Source: Alitta virens (taxonomy: Eukaryota; Annelida; Polychaeta; Phyllodocida; Nereididae). From it: a stretch of 64,000 nucleotides of DNA. Below the pieces are notes generated by a model. That model was not told where the DNA came from and searched no databases. It saw only the letters and a list, made by a program, of their open reading frames with translations. Of the stretch, positions 45,273-58,297 are shown piece by piece. A program made the position numbers and the translations under genes. The DNA lies in contig OW028574.1 of NCBI GenBank assembly GCA_932294295.1, positions 53,070,797-53,134,796 of the forward strand, in the 5' to 3' direction. The stretch's first letter is position 1, and every line of letters begins with the position of its first letter.

Positions 45273-46055
45273 TGTGATCGAGTTAATGTTTTGTCCATGT
45301 TTTACAAATGGTAAGAATTTTATGACCTGTCGTTATAGTTCTCTTGCATACATCAGGTGTTTATAATTTTGGAAATGTAAATATTCATATTTATGCATTA
45401 TCAATATTCATTGTTTTATGTTTTAGGATCCTTGGGTGCGTCGTTTCGTCGTTATTATTTTGTTTCTTTCTACTGTTATATAGACATGAATAAAACCCCA
45501 GCATTGCCAGGAAACATCTTTCTTCACGTTCTGTATTGTTCATGAGTCAGTTATCATAATGAAAAAGTGTTTTATTCGTTTTTAGCTGCAAACTGCACAA
45601 TATATTACGTCGTTATAATGGGCTTGGGGATCTAATTTATAACTTGAGAAGCAGGATTATTGAAAATGATGTCTGGGGGGAATTAGGGCCTGTCTGCATG
45701 CATGATCACAATTTGAAAGATGTCTCTTAGATCATGGCATTCTTCTCTTTCTTTGAAATTAGCCTGGGGATCACCATCAAAACTATTAGCAGAGTATTAA
45801 TCTGCCTTGTTTCCTCTGAGATTATGCTTTTTTTATTGTCTATCCTTGCATGTCCATAGCCATTGGATGGCTTTCAACTTGCCTGGTGGCATGCTGTTTG
45901 TCATTAGTGGTGGTGGGATTTTTTAGTACCAATAGGAAAGCCTAATTTCACTTTTAGTTTAGGCACAACTTAAAGCCTTTGATTCTCAGCTGTAGAGAAG
46001 CTTATAGGGTGCTACTACGCAGAAGTAGAATGTTCTGCCAAGGTATTGATAACAT
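45273..46055. other. Gene-free stretch
   Basis: No exon or element can be supported. Confidence 0.45.
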
Positions 46056-46056
46056 G

Positions 46057-46205
46057 CTGTGGAACCTAACTTTAAGACCACTTCACTATCAAGACCACCT
46101 CATAATTTAAGACCATATAAACAGTTGAACATAAAGACCACCCATTTTGCGACCCAAGTGTATTCTCGACATCGTATTATACCCCGCCATTAAGACCAGA
46201 TAACT
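46057..46205. mobile_element. Fossil of the CAGTGGAACC / GACCACC family
   Basis: GTGGAACCTAACTTTAAGACC shortened, then 'ACTTCACTATCAAGACCACC' and 'CCCCGCCATTAAGACCAGA'. These are the same words as in 5.4-8.7 kb, degraded. Confidence 0.5.
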
Positions 46206-46324
46206 TTATAAGCATGTAATGTGTCTAATCATTTGAGGGTTTTATTAAAGCACAGCTAAACATAAAGACATGGAAACCAAAGAAGCTAGCATCAGAGTAA
46301 TTTTATCCCAATGCTAGGGGTTTG

Positions 46325-46510
46325 AAGCTTAATCAGCTCATATGACCAGCTGCCAGAGGCAGGCGTGATGATGCGATGATGTCAAGGCTTGGAGTCCACA
46401 ATATGTTACATGTTTACAACATGCGTGGGGTATTTGACTTACCCAAGCATAGACACAGAATACAAGGCACCACCCATTTAACGTCTGATGCAGATGTAAC
46501 CAAATATTCT
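46325..46510 (-). mobile_element. SINE-B copy
   Basis: 'GACCAGCTGCCAGAGGCAGG', 'CGTGATGATGCGATGATGTC', 'GTGGGGTATTTGACTTACCC', 'AAGCATAGACACAGAATAC' and 'AAGGCACCACCCATTTAACG'. This is the 3' segment and most of the body. Confidence 0.7.
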
Positions 46511-46639
46511 GGAAACTACATTTTGTTTTAATAAAAGCATATAGAATACAAATTAAACCAGCTGTCTGTCTTATCAATTAAAGCAGTTCTTCTGGCATCA
46601 GGCCGCCAGATGGATCTATGTGTAAATTATGATTATGTA

Positions 46640-46692
46640 CATATAATAATGATAGTATGGTCAATAAAATCTTGAATCCTGAATCTTGAATC
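46640..46692 (+). mobile_element. LINE 3' tail (TTGAATC)n
   Basis: 'GGTCAATAAAATCTTGAATC' then CTGAATCTTGAATC is a short-repeat 3' end of the type left by CR1/L2-like LINEs. The rest of the element is not recognisable. Confidence 0.45.
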
Positions 46693-49389
46693 TACTTTGC
46701 CTTATGAACTGAACGTAAATGGTAAAAACATGCATCAAGAAAACTACAAGTGTATAATACATGCAATAAGAATCATAACAAGCTTTGGCATCCAACAAAA
46801 TGACTTCTTATCTTATAACACGATATGCTAGCTTTGGCATTTAGTGCTTCTTTTTCATCTATTCTCAGCTAATTAATTTGTCTGCAGCAGCAATTTTCCG
46901 AAGAATAACATTCTTTGTAGAAACTTCTTGATGTCTTCTGAAGATCCAAAAGAGCAATCGATACTAAGTCCCTAATGGGCTGAAGCTACCTAGTTCAAGG
47001 CTTTCAGAAAACAACATCAAGCACGCAACTTCTGCTCTCAACATTGATTTCTGTTTTGACATGGTATGGTAATGTAAAATCACTTCAGTGACGAGCCTTT
47101 ACATAGTGTAAATGAAGAGGCTGATGGACTATTGACATGCTAATTGGCTGCAGCAGCTGTATGCAGTTGTTTCGGGCAAGTTTAATGTGCATGTCTACTG
47201 AAAGATGTATACTTTTAATGAATATGCCACTGTCAGAAGATTGTCATCTAATAAACCTTCACTAAGTTCATGCATTTTAATTACCTGTTTAATGTAAATG
47301 AAGCTACAGTAGCTGTTCATTGTCCAGCCTCTACTGAACTAAATTTGATTGCTTTAAAACTACACAAGTAATCTTTTAATGAAACACTGTGTAATGGAAT
47401 TAAATATATATCACTTAACTTTGTTTCTAGATGGGCAACATAGGAACTACTGTACGTTAAACATAATGTTGTTTTACTGATGTTGTTAAAGAAAATGCAT
47501 CTTTCAGGTGTGAAATACATATTCATGCAAAGTTTAAAAAACATTACATCCATAAGATTATAAAACTATAACAATTTTCAAACTAATTGTATCAATAACA
47601 TGCCTAAGTTGTTATTAAAAAAACATAAAGTTTTATTAGATACCGAAACACCAGTTGTTGTTGTTTTTTTCTCAATAAAACCATCGCTTGATATCAATGA
47701 AAGTCTCCTACTTCAGCCCAAAAATAGCAAATGAAATACGTGTGGTTGGCATGACAATTTTCGAAGGAAGTTTGACCCCTCCTCTCAGGCACGAAGAGGA
47801 GTGTCTGTTCAGCCGATAGATGGAAACTGTGTGCCTGACGGTGTCTTGGGTTGGCACACTCATCTCAATTGCCCAGCAGCACTAACCGAACACCAAACAC
47901 GTCTTTGGGGCTGTGTCCACTAATCGATGGATCATAAGCATCCTTCTAACTCACCCTAGGGGCTGTGGCTGCTGTCATCACCATCCAGTCAACATTCTCA
48001 AGACTTAATCAACTTTCTCTTACCCCTTCCACCCCTAACCACCGCTAAATGCTGCTGTCAAGATGCAAAGAGCAGTTGTGCTAGATATGTATCTTAAAAC
48101 CTGGCATCTTAAAACAATAACCGCTGCTGTTTTAGCATTGTATCCAGGGCTGAGCACTGCTTTGATTTGAGTGGATAAATTTGATGCGATAATACGCATA
48201 CAATTTGCTTTTACATGAGAGCCAGATAAAAATAATATTTAACACAGGGATATTACATTTCATTGTATTGCATTGAGTTGCACTGTGTATTGCGTAATAT
48301 AAAAAAAGTATTGTGTTGGTCATTTTATATGATTAACTGGCAGATGTGATGACGAGGTGATTTGTTGTAAAAGATACAACCCCCTTCCAAGGGATAGGCT
48401 CATGAGCTTTTCACCTGTTTACTTTATATACACATATGGTGCAGGACATAAAACCAGACAAATCAAAATGATCACAAACGCTGGTGGTCGATATATGGTT
48501 CCCCATTCAAAATTACTAATGACATTGTGTCTATTTTCAAATACCATACTAGATGTCAAAAGCAAGCGCATCACGACACATGCTTCTCCAGAACTTCTCC
48601 TTTGACAGTCAACAACAAAGCGTCATTAGTTTTGCATGAAAATTTAGATGGAAAGAACCACATGAAAAATAGAGCCTTTGTCAGCAGGATGATAGCAGCT
48701 TGTTAAATCTATCGACAGAGAAAAAGATGGTTTTAATCTGTCAGCAGAAATTAAGTCATGAAACATGACACACAAAGTGCTGAGCTTCATGATATTTCTC
48801 CCTGATTGAAGTGGAAAGTTTTCAACTTTACATGAATGACAAAGTGCGCACATGATGTAAGATGAACTCCAGGCCAAGATATCTCTGGTTTTGTTAGACT
48901 CACTAGGGATGTGTGGATTACAGCTGTGTTTTGCCTCGCTCCTTGCATAATTGACACTGATAAATAGACAAGCTAGCCATATATATATTTATTTTATTGC
49001 TTGTTTGCCAAGCAGTTTTTCCTCAAAACTTGAGTCGAAATTATGTCGAAAATGAAAAGGTGCACATTTAGGATATACAACCAAGTATACTTCTCGTACA
49101 ATGTGTTTACACACACAAAAACATGCTTGGAAAAAGGTGAACATCAGATTATGCAATAACAATTCTCAAATAATGTATTCATACATGCAGCGATGCATGT
49201 TAAAGATATGTCATTGGAATAACTGCTGTTAAAATTTCCACTATGCTGTAACATGTGCCACAAGTACATACTGTGTTTTCATTATTCTTGGAAATGCAAG
49301 TGCTATTTTAAAACTGTGCAAAGTTTGCATTCCATTATTGCAAGTGAATGATCCTCATATAATAATTCTGAAATTGTTGCATGATCATA

Positions 49390-49575
49390 GGGCGGGGGCC
49401 TAGCTCAGAGGTAGTGCTCTGGGCTTCCAACCGCTGGGTCCCGGGTTCGATTCCCGGTCGAGCCTAAGTTGGATGGCTGTTTCATCCTTCGTCTCATTGC
49501 CATGGTCTCTGCCTGTCCTAATTAGCCCATCAGGTGCAGAAATACAGGACGTAAAGCCCTAATCCACCCACCCAC
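49390..49575 (+). mobile_element. SINE-A, full-length, 186 bp, in copy A1
   Basis: GGGCGGGGGCCTAGCTCAGA start, A-box and a perfect GGTTCGATTCC B-box, 'AAGTTGGATGGCTGTTTCAT' body and CACCCACCCAC tail. GTTGCATGATCATA (49376-49389) and GTTGCATGATCGTA (49576-49589) are the target duplication with one change. It is absent from the matching site in A2, so it inserted after the duplication. Confidence 0.9.
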
Positions 49576-50614
49576 GTTGCATGATCGTAATTCTGAAGTT
49601 GTTGAAAGTGAATGATCACCATGGAACTTCTCCCTTATCTTTTTCGCACTGTAATTGATGGCTTTGGTAATTTCATAAGGAGGAAAATCAGAATAAGAAC
49701 TAAAGAACATGATGAAAGGGTCCACAAAAAGACAAAGCAACACGTTAAGCTTTGTGCCGCTCAGCCTTGTCATTTCTCATCGACTTGATGCGACAAGAAT
49801 GCACAAACAGACTGCCTTTGCCACATCCATAACGATTTAGTGGCTGCAAAGTAGACTTTTATCATACTTGACAGATTACACATGCTGCCTGTGTGTTGAC
49901 ATTCAATGGCACAATCAGGCAGAAGTAGTCAAACTGTAGAAAATTCTAACTACAAACTTGCACACTCCATTAGAGGTACTCTTATTTTTATATTATGAAC
50001 ATCAACAGGACAAATATATGTAACTGCTGTCTTTTTGATAGGGAAATAAATTAATGTAAGGGCGGAGCGTAACAAATATTGTCTGTTTCTGCAGGTATTT
50101 TGGTATTTGTGGACTCCCATAACAGAAGTTGAACATCAATAACTGAGTGGCTTTTCTTCAGCTAACAGAAATTTATATCATGCATTTTTAATATATTTGA
50201 CAGTATTAACATTCAATTTATTACCGTTCATTATTTCACTCAGATAATGATAACTTGCAGAATCTTAAGTATATGATGTTCATTACACTTAAACAATAAG
50301 CATAATAATTTTTTGTTGATTTTTCTTTCCATCATATTCCAATAAACATTTGAAACAAACATGAATAAAATGAGTCAACTAGCCCAGCCTGCATATTCAT
50401 TAGGATGACAGATGCCATGTTTAAAGTGTTGTGATAAACATTGGAACTTTGAAGTGATGAATATTTCCATATTGAATGGATTCAGAGACTAGAGCTGCAA
50501 TACTTGTCAGGCAGAATCAAAGATGAACCATTAGATTCTGACTGCAAAGATTGATAACCAATGATAACTGGAATAGGGGATAACCTAGCTATGTCTACCA
50601 TGTCTATGTCTCAA

Positions 50615-50810
50615 TGCTACTGACCAGCTTCCAGAGGCAGACAAATGATTATGATTCTTTAACTCCACACCATGTTACACATTTACCCCATATGTGGGGC
50701 CTTTGACTTGCTTCAGCATTGATACAGAATACAAGGCACCTCAAATTTAACGTCTCATGCCATCGACATCCAGCTGGGATGAAGCTCATGAAGAACCTGG
50801 TGTAGACAAA
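50615..50810 (-). mobile_element. SINE-B copy in A1
   Basis: 'GACCAGCTTCCAGAGGCAGA', 'CACACCATGTTACACATTTA', 'CCCCATATGTGGGGCCTTTG', 'TTCAGCATTGATACAGAATA' and 'CGTCTCATGCCATCGACATC'. The corresponding place in A2 (about 59340-59900) lacks it. Confidence 0.7.
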
Positions 50811-51560
50811 CACATCTTAGAATGAACTATTTAGACTGTCAATAAATCATTGTTATAACCAGGATTTCAGTTTACTATTATGTGACCTAATTTTACCGGA
50901 CATATTTTATAAAGGTGCTGGTAATTAACAAGACCAACAGTATAGAGATGAAGTCAAATGTTGGTATTGGAGAGATAGACAGATATCACACTTGAAGTCT
51001 TGGTAGGGTGAGTGTCACAGATGATGCACATGATCATGATGATAGAGAAAAGTTTGCACAAGCCTTTTAAAATTTGGCTCGTTTAAAAGTAATATAGGCT
51101 TAGTAAGATTTTATCACAGCATCTACGTAAACGGGTCATATCTTATTCATAACATCATAGTACTTAGGATAAGCATGATCATCGTTATGTCTTTCGTTGT
51201 GTCTTCTGTTTTTCAATAATATGTTGTCTCTATCAAAGAAATTAAATCAATCTTAAGTTTGCAGTCTACTGTAATTTTTCCTTTCTTTTGCTTGGAAGAT
51301 ACCTTTTTTTTTTTCAAACACACATTCTTGGTAGGTTACATTATAATCATTCAGAGTTTAAGTATATTACAATATGATTTGTGATTTTTTCTGTTTTAGT
51401 GAAAGAACATTTGACTCTATTGTCAGAATCCATTGGTTTGGCATTTTGCTACACAACCAGAGCAAGAGAGAGAAAGGGGCGTGGAAGGTATCGATTCATG
51501 TTGGGGTTTCTGATCAATGATCTTCTGTTCCCTTTAACTCTCAACAGACATCAATAATTT

Positions 51561-52520
51561 TAACTGTGAAAAACCCATAAATTTCTCATCAAAATGGGCC
51601 GCTAGTGATCTAGAAACATACTAATTATAAGTCATCAGACTATATATGTCAAGCAGAACCCATCGGTAAATTTTCAAAATAATGCAATTATATCCAAAAA
51701 GGTTTTTGTTGAGGGTAAACAGAACAATATCAATCGCATTAACCGTGCAAATGGTGAATGCTTAACATGAGCTCAATAAAAATCCTGTTTTATTGTAATA
51801 TTTAATGATTGTTGCCTTTCACATTTATGTATTTATATTATTATCATTATTGAATTTAGCACCCAATAATAAATATACAATATATATATGATAGTAAAAT
51901 TGATATGCATTTAAGAAAATTTGAATAAAATCGATGTGAATGACAAAAGTCTATATAAAAGCTAGTTTATATAATAACTTACATTAAGAACAGACATTTT
52001 CAAATGCTATGGTAGTAATGATGGTAATTTTGATTTTCATGATAATAATTTCAAACATTCAACATATATTTTCAATTTAGAAATTTTTATTTTAGAAAAT
52101 AATATTTGTACTTAAAAATAGTTAAATGCTTTTCACAGCACCAATTCTGCTCTGACCTTACTTAAACCTTAAAATTAACATTTCAAGGAATAAACGAAAT
52201 ATGTTCGAAATATTCACTGTTTGAAACCATAACTCAGTCAATTTTGCTCCGATTTCACAATTTAAGATTTATTATGTAGCAAAATCCATTAATTTAAGAA
52301 TGTAAGGTTGGTATCAATTTTTCAGTGGTACACGTTTCATCCTATTTGGAAATAGCAACGTCTTGAGCTTCCTAATTTGGGCATTTATGGACGTCATTCT
52401 GTGTGATATGAAATGCAGATCACCCAGCTCGTATCTCCTGCTATTTCAAGTGGAATAAGTATTGTTTATCAATTACCTTAAAACTATCATATCAAGACTT
52501 ACCCATATCAGTTCAATTCA
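51561..52520. other. Gene-free AT-rich stretch between A1 and B1
   Basis: No gene or element ends are seen. I could not match this stretch to the interval between A2 and B2. Confidence 0.4.
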
Positions 52521-52521
52521 A

Positions 52522-54475
52522 CAATTGCTATAAAAATCCATAATTTTTGCAGGTAACTTTTAGGTTGCCCCGTAAAAACTTCTTTCTATCAATCATATCT
52601 TGCATGAAATTCCTTTTCTCATGCCTCTCAGAATATCTTTGTCCAATCTATCTCCTATTTGCATCCATTATCAGGAATCAGGAGGGCAACAATCTTCAAT
52701 TGCCATCTCATCTCCAAACCTGTGTACATCAGCAGCCTCTTGTCGCGGTTATCAAACACCCAAGCCAGAATATGCACTGACTGCTTTTTCTCAGTGCAGG
52801 CCAGTATAATATTTATTGATACAGTAGTGGACAAACATTTTGACAGGGTCCCAAGACCTTTGCATTTATAAGTAGCCCTGGATTGTCCAAGTGTCAAGAT
52901 GAGCAGTGATCATCTTTCATTGCACATATAAAATTATAAATCTTTTCAAAAATCTTACAGAACTAAATAAAAAACAAAGCAATGAAGTACGGGATATGAT
53001 CAAATTCAATCATAATATTGAATGAGGTAGTATGCAGTAAATACTAACAGCTAAGGAACTGCAACAGATAAACCTCACATCAATTAATTAAGAAGACACG
53101 CGTTGGTACAAAAAATGGAGGACTTTTTTTGGGTGTAAGATCTTCCAGGTTTGTGGATAAGACAAAACATATTGGCTTCTAAAAGACTGAGGACACAAAA
53201 ATGCAAGTTCATTCAAGTGTGACCACATCCATTGTCTCTATGATATTTTTTGATCACCTTATTTGTCATAATCTAGTAATTGTTTCAACTGTAGCATTCC
53301 AAAAACCTAAGGTAAAGCAATTCTCTTTTGCAGACTTATTCAAATTTTAAATTCTACTTCTAATCAACTTTGTCTCTGAAGTTAGTCATCCATATAGTTT
53401 GGGACAGCCTACAGAAGGGACTGATGTAAAATGAGTTTGTGGGTTCTGAAATAAAGCCCTCAGAGACCTTTGCAATTTCCAAGTTTTGAAGTTCCAATTA
53501 ACAAGATGACAGCTCAACTAATAATCTATTGTTTTGGGTGTTTAGACCTCACAATTTCAGCTGGAAAAAGAGGAAGGGGCGTTGATCTATTCATTCCGGG
53601 TGATGTTTCTTAGGCAATGATCATCGGAGTCTGACACATCTTGAATCTCTTGAACTAATGTAAAAGTTAGTTCTCCTTATAATTTCGCCATCTCTCATGC
53701 AGATGATTCAAGATGATATAGAAGATTACTATCATAACTCCCAGCTTATAGACACACCCAGTATGTATACTTTGTGTAGTAAATGATTCAAAATAGCTTT
53801 TTTTGGGTTTACCTGGATATTGATAATTTGAGTACACATGTTTTCTACTAGAGTTATGGCTAATTCTCCTTCAAGTAAACACCTCATTGGTTTGTGTGTC
53901 ACATTATTTAATGAGGTTTGTCATCCGGTATAGAATATCCTCACTGAGAACAAAAGGCTTGAAAAGGTACCTGTTACATCACTTACACAGTGAGATGAGT
54001 CTGAGTCACTCTATGTCCCATATTATTGCACCAGATAGGGCTGATGAGGACAGGCAGGTGCCCTGAGATAAGCGAACAGAGCTGATTATATTGACAGTGG
54101 TTGACATTGCTTGTCTGATTTGCACAGAGTCAGGTTGGATTTCAGAGGCCTAAAGTCAGCAAATGTCAGGCATCTGTCCTATTTTAAGGTACTCTTTGTG
54201 CATTTTACATGAAATATGGTCTTTCGATCAACAGAACAACCCATAATAATAGATTTTTTTGTGCTTTGAAACCATTGTATAATTCCAAGTGTATATCTAG
54301 TTTTTGTATAGTCCCCATTTTGTCAATATTACTATGACATCCTGACATATGATGTTTTTGACTCAGATCTTTGACATTTTGAATATTTCTAGAAAGACTT
54401 GACATAGCCATTTTAACTAATGGTTTAGTCATCTTCATCTAACAAGGAAGTTATACTTTTTTTTTTACTTAGTCA
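52522..54475 (+). repeat. Inverted duplication, arm B1 (5' part)
   Basis: It is the reverse complement of about 61980-63890. Matching stretches include 'TTTGTCCAATCTATCTCCTA', 'CCAAGCCAGAATATGCACTG', 'AGTTTTGAAGTTCCAATTAA' and 'TCTTTCGATCAACAGAACAA'. Frames that look alike in B1 and B2 (for example 52655-52897 minus and 63485-63673 plus) reflect the duplication and are broken differently in each copy, so I do not call a gene. Confidence 0.8.
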
Positions 54476-54589
54476 TTAATTATATTATGACTTATCACAT
54501 GCATGACACTGACTAAGGCTGACTAAATTGTTAGATAGCAGACTAACTCATTAGTCATCATATAGTTAATGGAGTCAGTTATTGTATTA

Positions 54590-54640
54590 TCAAACATCCA
54601 AGCCAGAATATATACACTGATGTCTTTTTCTTTTAAAGGC
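54590..54640 (+). repeat. Extra scrap of B sequence
   Basis: 'TTATCAAACATCCAAGCCAG' and 'AATATATACACTGATGTC' repeat the words found at 52750-52795 inside B1, just before the LINE remnant begins. This is a local third copy. Confidence 0.5.
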
Positions 54641-55882
54641 AAGGGTGACATGTCAAATATGAATAATTACAGACCCATTTCTCTCACAGCACATATTTCT
54701 AAAGTGTTTGAAATAACAGTTCATTGTTAATTACTAGAGTACTTTGAAAGATCTGCCTGCCTAAAATTACACAACAATCAAAATGCTCTACACAGAATAG
54801 TAGATGACTAGATAGATAATTTGTTTGACATTAAAAAAATGTTTTGATACCATTGATCATCAGCTATTGTTAAGAAAAATGCTATTTTATGGTATTGAAT
54901 GTAATGAGTTAAACTGGTTTAAATCATATTTGTCAAACAGAAGTCAGATTGTAAAATGCCATGGAATTGTTTCAGAAAAGCGAAGTGTATCAGTTGGTGT
55001 TCCGCCAGGGTCTGTTCTTGGGCCACTGTTTTTTGTTATATTTATAAATGACATTAGTCAACATGTTAACATAGGAACTGCTAATTTATTTGCTGATGCA
55101 CTGGCAATAATATTTCAGAGACAAATGTAAAACTGCAAAATTGTGTGGATAAAGTTTCAAAATGGTTTAAAGGAAATAATATTGTTGTAAATGGAGAAAA
55201 GTGCTGTTCTATGATAATTGGTCCGAGAACTGAGAATGGTTGCTTAATATGTTGGTTGATGATAGTGCTATTACACATGTTAAATCAATGAAATACTTAG
55301 GTTTGGAAATAGATGACACTCTAACATGGAACAATTATGTAAACCAGTTTTGTAAGATTCTGTATCTTAAAACCTCTTTAGTTAGCTAAATTAAGTAAGA
55401 CACTTTTAAGAGAAATATTAATCAAAATTTATAATTCAGCAATACAACCTAATATAGATTATGTCATTTCAGTTTGGGGTTGTACTAGCCAAACAAATAT
55501 CAATAAAATACAAAGAATGCAAAAAAAATTATTGTGCTAGGATAATAGAAAAAAACAAATTTTGATTATGTACAGCATAGAGGTATGAATGTACAACAAC
55601 GATTTTTCTATTTCCAAACCTTACTTATATTCAAATGTATTCATGGACTGGCTCCAGAGTATTTAACAAATAATATAGTTTTTGATATTGAAATTAAAGA
55701 TAAAAGAACAAGACAACATGATATGAATTTATACTTGCCAATTCCTGAAAGTGAATTTCACAAGAAAATGTTTTTCTATAGAGGAGCCAGATAATTTACC
55801 AAGTAATTTAAAAGAATGCTATACGTTAAATAGCTTTAAAAGACAGCTAAAAAATTATATCAAGAATGCAGCCCATGAGTGA
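54641..55882 (+). pseudogene. Decayed non-LTR retrotransposon (LINE) reverse transcriptase, 3' half
   Basis: Pieces in shifting frames match the standard order of LINE ORF2. An NNYRPISLT-type block at about 54660 is followed by FDTIDHQLLL (about 54839), SVGVPPGSVLGPLFFVIFIN (about 54988-55050) and the palm motif region at about 55089. There FADA stands where F/YADD is expected, so one catalytic Asp is lost. The C-terminal 'LIFKCIHGLAPEYL' (about 55615-55660) and a final basic segment near 55830 resemble CR1/L2/Jockey-like LINEs. In-frame stops and frameshifts interrupt the first third and the middle. The 5' half and endonuclease are absent, as usual for 5'-truncated copies. It lies within arm B1 and is missing from B2. 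Confidence 0.8.
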
Positions 55883-56140
55883 GCGATACAGTGTTGGTGC
55901 TATAACTTGGTGATTGTGTAATTAATTGTTTTTTTTTTATTGTTTGTGTATTTTATTGTTAGTGTATTTATTGTTAATGGTTTTTAATTGTTATCAATAT
56001 CTATGGATTTTATTATTTTATCGTTTTTTACTGATGTAAAGGGCCCAAGTGTAAAACAGCTTAAGCTGATCTGGCTAACTTACAAAACAAAAATTGTATT
56101 ATATGGACACAGTCAAAGTTTCTTAAGTAAAAAAAAGTCT
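55883..56140 (+). mobile_element. Probable LINE 3' UTR
   Basis: T-rich sequence follows the ORF, then 'GGCCCAAGTGTAAAACAGCT' and 'CTAACTTACAAAACAAAA', resembling the common LINE 3' terminus before the A-rich end. The exact boundary with duplicated B sequence near 56140-56200 is uncertain. Confidence 0.5.
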
Positions 56141-56189
56141 AATATATTCGTCAAAATCTCTGAAAAGTTATCTGTTTTCACTTACACTC

Positions 56190-56404
56190 AAGTTTCAAGA
56201 ATGTAGACATAGCCTACATAGTCAGTATGACCTGATTTCCTCCCAATGGGTGGACTTGCTCATTAGGAGGCCATGAAGAGAATGATATTTCTTGTCTCTC
56301 TACAAACTTCACTGCTTTGGGTCTGATTGATAAGTCTAAATATTCATGAGGGTCCAGTCTGTAAATACTTAATCAGTGCTAATCACCACCCATTATGAAG
56401 CAGA
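56190..56404 (+). repeat. Inverted duplication, arm B1 (3' part)
   Basis: 'CATAGTCAGTATGACCTGAT', 'TTGTCTCTCTACAAACTTCA' and 'GTAAATACTTAATCAGTGCT' are reverse complements of sequence at about 61690-61930, resuming the B pairing after the LINE insertion. The first part also resembles 40862-40960. Confidence 0.75.
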
Positions 56405-58297
56405 ACTTTGAAAAATACTTTCAAATTAAAGTTGGACCCTACTCATCCTAACTATCCACAGGCTCCAACAGACATCAAAACTGTTCTAAACATGTCATTT
56501 GGACGGTGTCCACAAATCAATGAATCATTATAATAAGCATCCTTCCCACTAATCCTGACTGCGGCCGCTGTCATCACCATCCAGTCAACATTCTCAAGAC
56601 TTAATCATTTTTCTCTTTCAACCCTGACCACTGCTGAATGCTGCTGTCAAATTGCTAAGTGCAGAGGTTCTTGATTTGCATCTTACAATCATAGCAGCAG
56701 CTGCTGCTTCCAGAATAAAACAAAAGTGTAGCTTTGAGTTGAGAAATTTAATGTGATAACAATATTTATTTACATGAGGATGTTGTATCAAATGGTATTG
56801 CATTGCAGTTATGTATGCTTTTGTCTGAAACTTGTTTAGTTCATATGATTGACTGGTAGACATGATGATGAGGTAATTTGTTGTCATGATAATGTATACC
56901 ATTGAATCATTTGATGGATATGGTTTTTAATTTTCTCAAAATTATGGCCCTGAAAACTGTAATGGTTATAAACTGTAATTGTACATAAACCATTTTCTAA
57001 TTTTACTTTCCCATTACAATACTTGATGACAAACAAACACATCACACCCTGTGCTGCACCAATGTTCCAAAAAAGTCATTAGTTTTGCATGAAATTTTAG
57101 ATGGAAAAAAGCCACATGAGAAAGTGGGAGACCAGAGCCTTTATCAGCAGGATGATAGCAGCTTGTCAAATCTATTGACAGAGAGAGACTCCGATTCTGA
57201 GATGGTTTTAATCTGTCAGCAGAAATTAAGTCATGAAACATGAAACAGAATGTGATGAGCTTCATGATACTTCCCACTGATTGATGTGGAAAGTTTTCAA
57301 CTTTACATGAATGACAAAGTGTGCGCATGATTAAAGATGAATCCCATGCCAATGATATCTCTGTTGTTGTTAGTCTTACTTGGGATGTGTGGACGAAGGC
57401 TGAGTTTTGGCTCACTTCCTGTATAATTAACGTGATAAAGAGACATGCGAGGGATAGATATACATATATAATATCTTGTGGCTTGTAGGCAATAAAACGC
57501 TTCCCTTGAAATTTGTGGAATGTTGAGCAATATTAAGCTATATATTAACATTTTAATGTGAGTTCTGAAGGATTTTCAGGTGCACATGTTGCAAGTGAAG
57601 GATCACCATCAATTGCTGTGATGGAACCTCTCTATTTTCTTTTTGCACTGTAATTGATGGCTTTGGTAATTTCATAAGGAGGAAAACATGAATATGAACT
57701 AAAGAACATGATGAAAGGGTCCACAAAAAGACAAAGCAACACGTAAAGCTTTGTGTGGCTCAGCCTTGTCTTTTCTCATTGACTTGATGAACCAAACAGA
57801 CTGCCTTTGCTACATCCATAATGATTTAGTGGCTGCAAAGTGGAAATTTATCCTACTTTACCAACTACACATGCTGAATGCTTATTGAGTCACTCACCTA
57901 CTGCTACTTTGAATGGCACTTCATGTGATGAAGGCATGACATTCAATAGCAAAACCGGGGTACGACAGTCACACTGTAAAAAAATTTCAGTACAAATGTA
58001 GATTTTATGGTAATTTGTATGCAAAAGAAGTTGCACAGCAGTATACCACAACATTATGACTATAGCATACATTCGAAGTGTGGTTGACTTGTAGGTCTTT
58101 GTGACCGCTACCTGTTGGTTAAAATTCATACATTCATGGGTTCATAAGGTTCTTACTGACAGTGCTATTTCTTCAGTATAACCCTCCAGTGGAGTTTTCC
58201 TCCGACTGTATTATGAATATCAAAAGGACAAATGTTGTACAATATTTCTGCACTCATCTATTGCAGGCAATAAAGAACAAGCTGATCAACTAACTAA

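Larger units (their letters stand above)
47880..51560 (+). repeat. Segmental duplication, copy A1
   Basis: It aligns in direct orientation with about 56480-60890 through a series of well-kept blocks: 47930-48060 with 56510-56650, 48600-48960 with 57060-57430, 49600-49950 with 57590-57970, 50340-50590 with 59095-59340 and 50820-51540 with 59920-60630. Shared words include 'CATCACCATCCAGTCAACAT' and 'AAACATGAATAAAATGAGTC'. Private insertions here are SINE-A (49390-49575) and SINE-B (about 50615-50810). No gene is visible in it. Confidence 0.8.
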
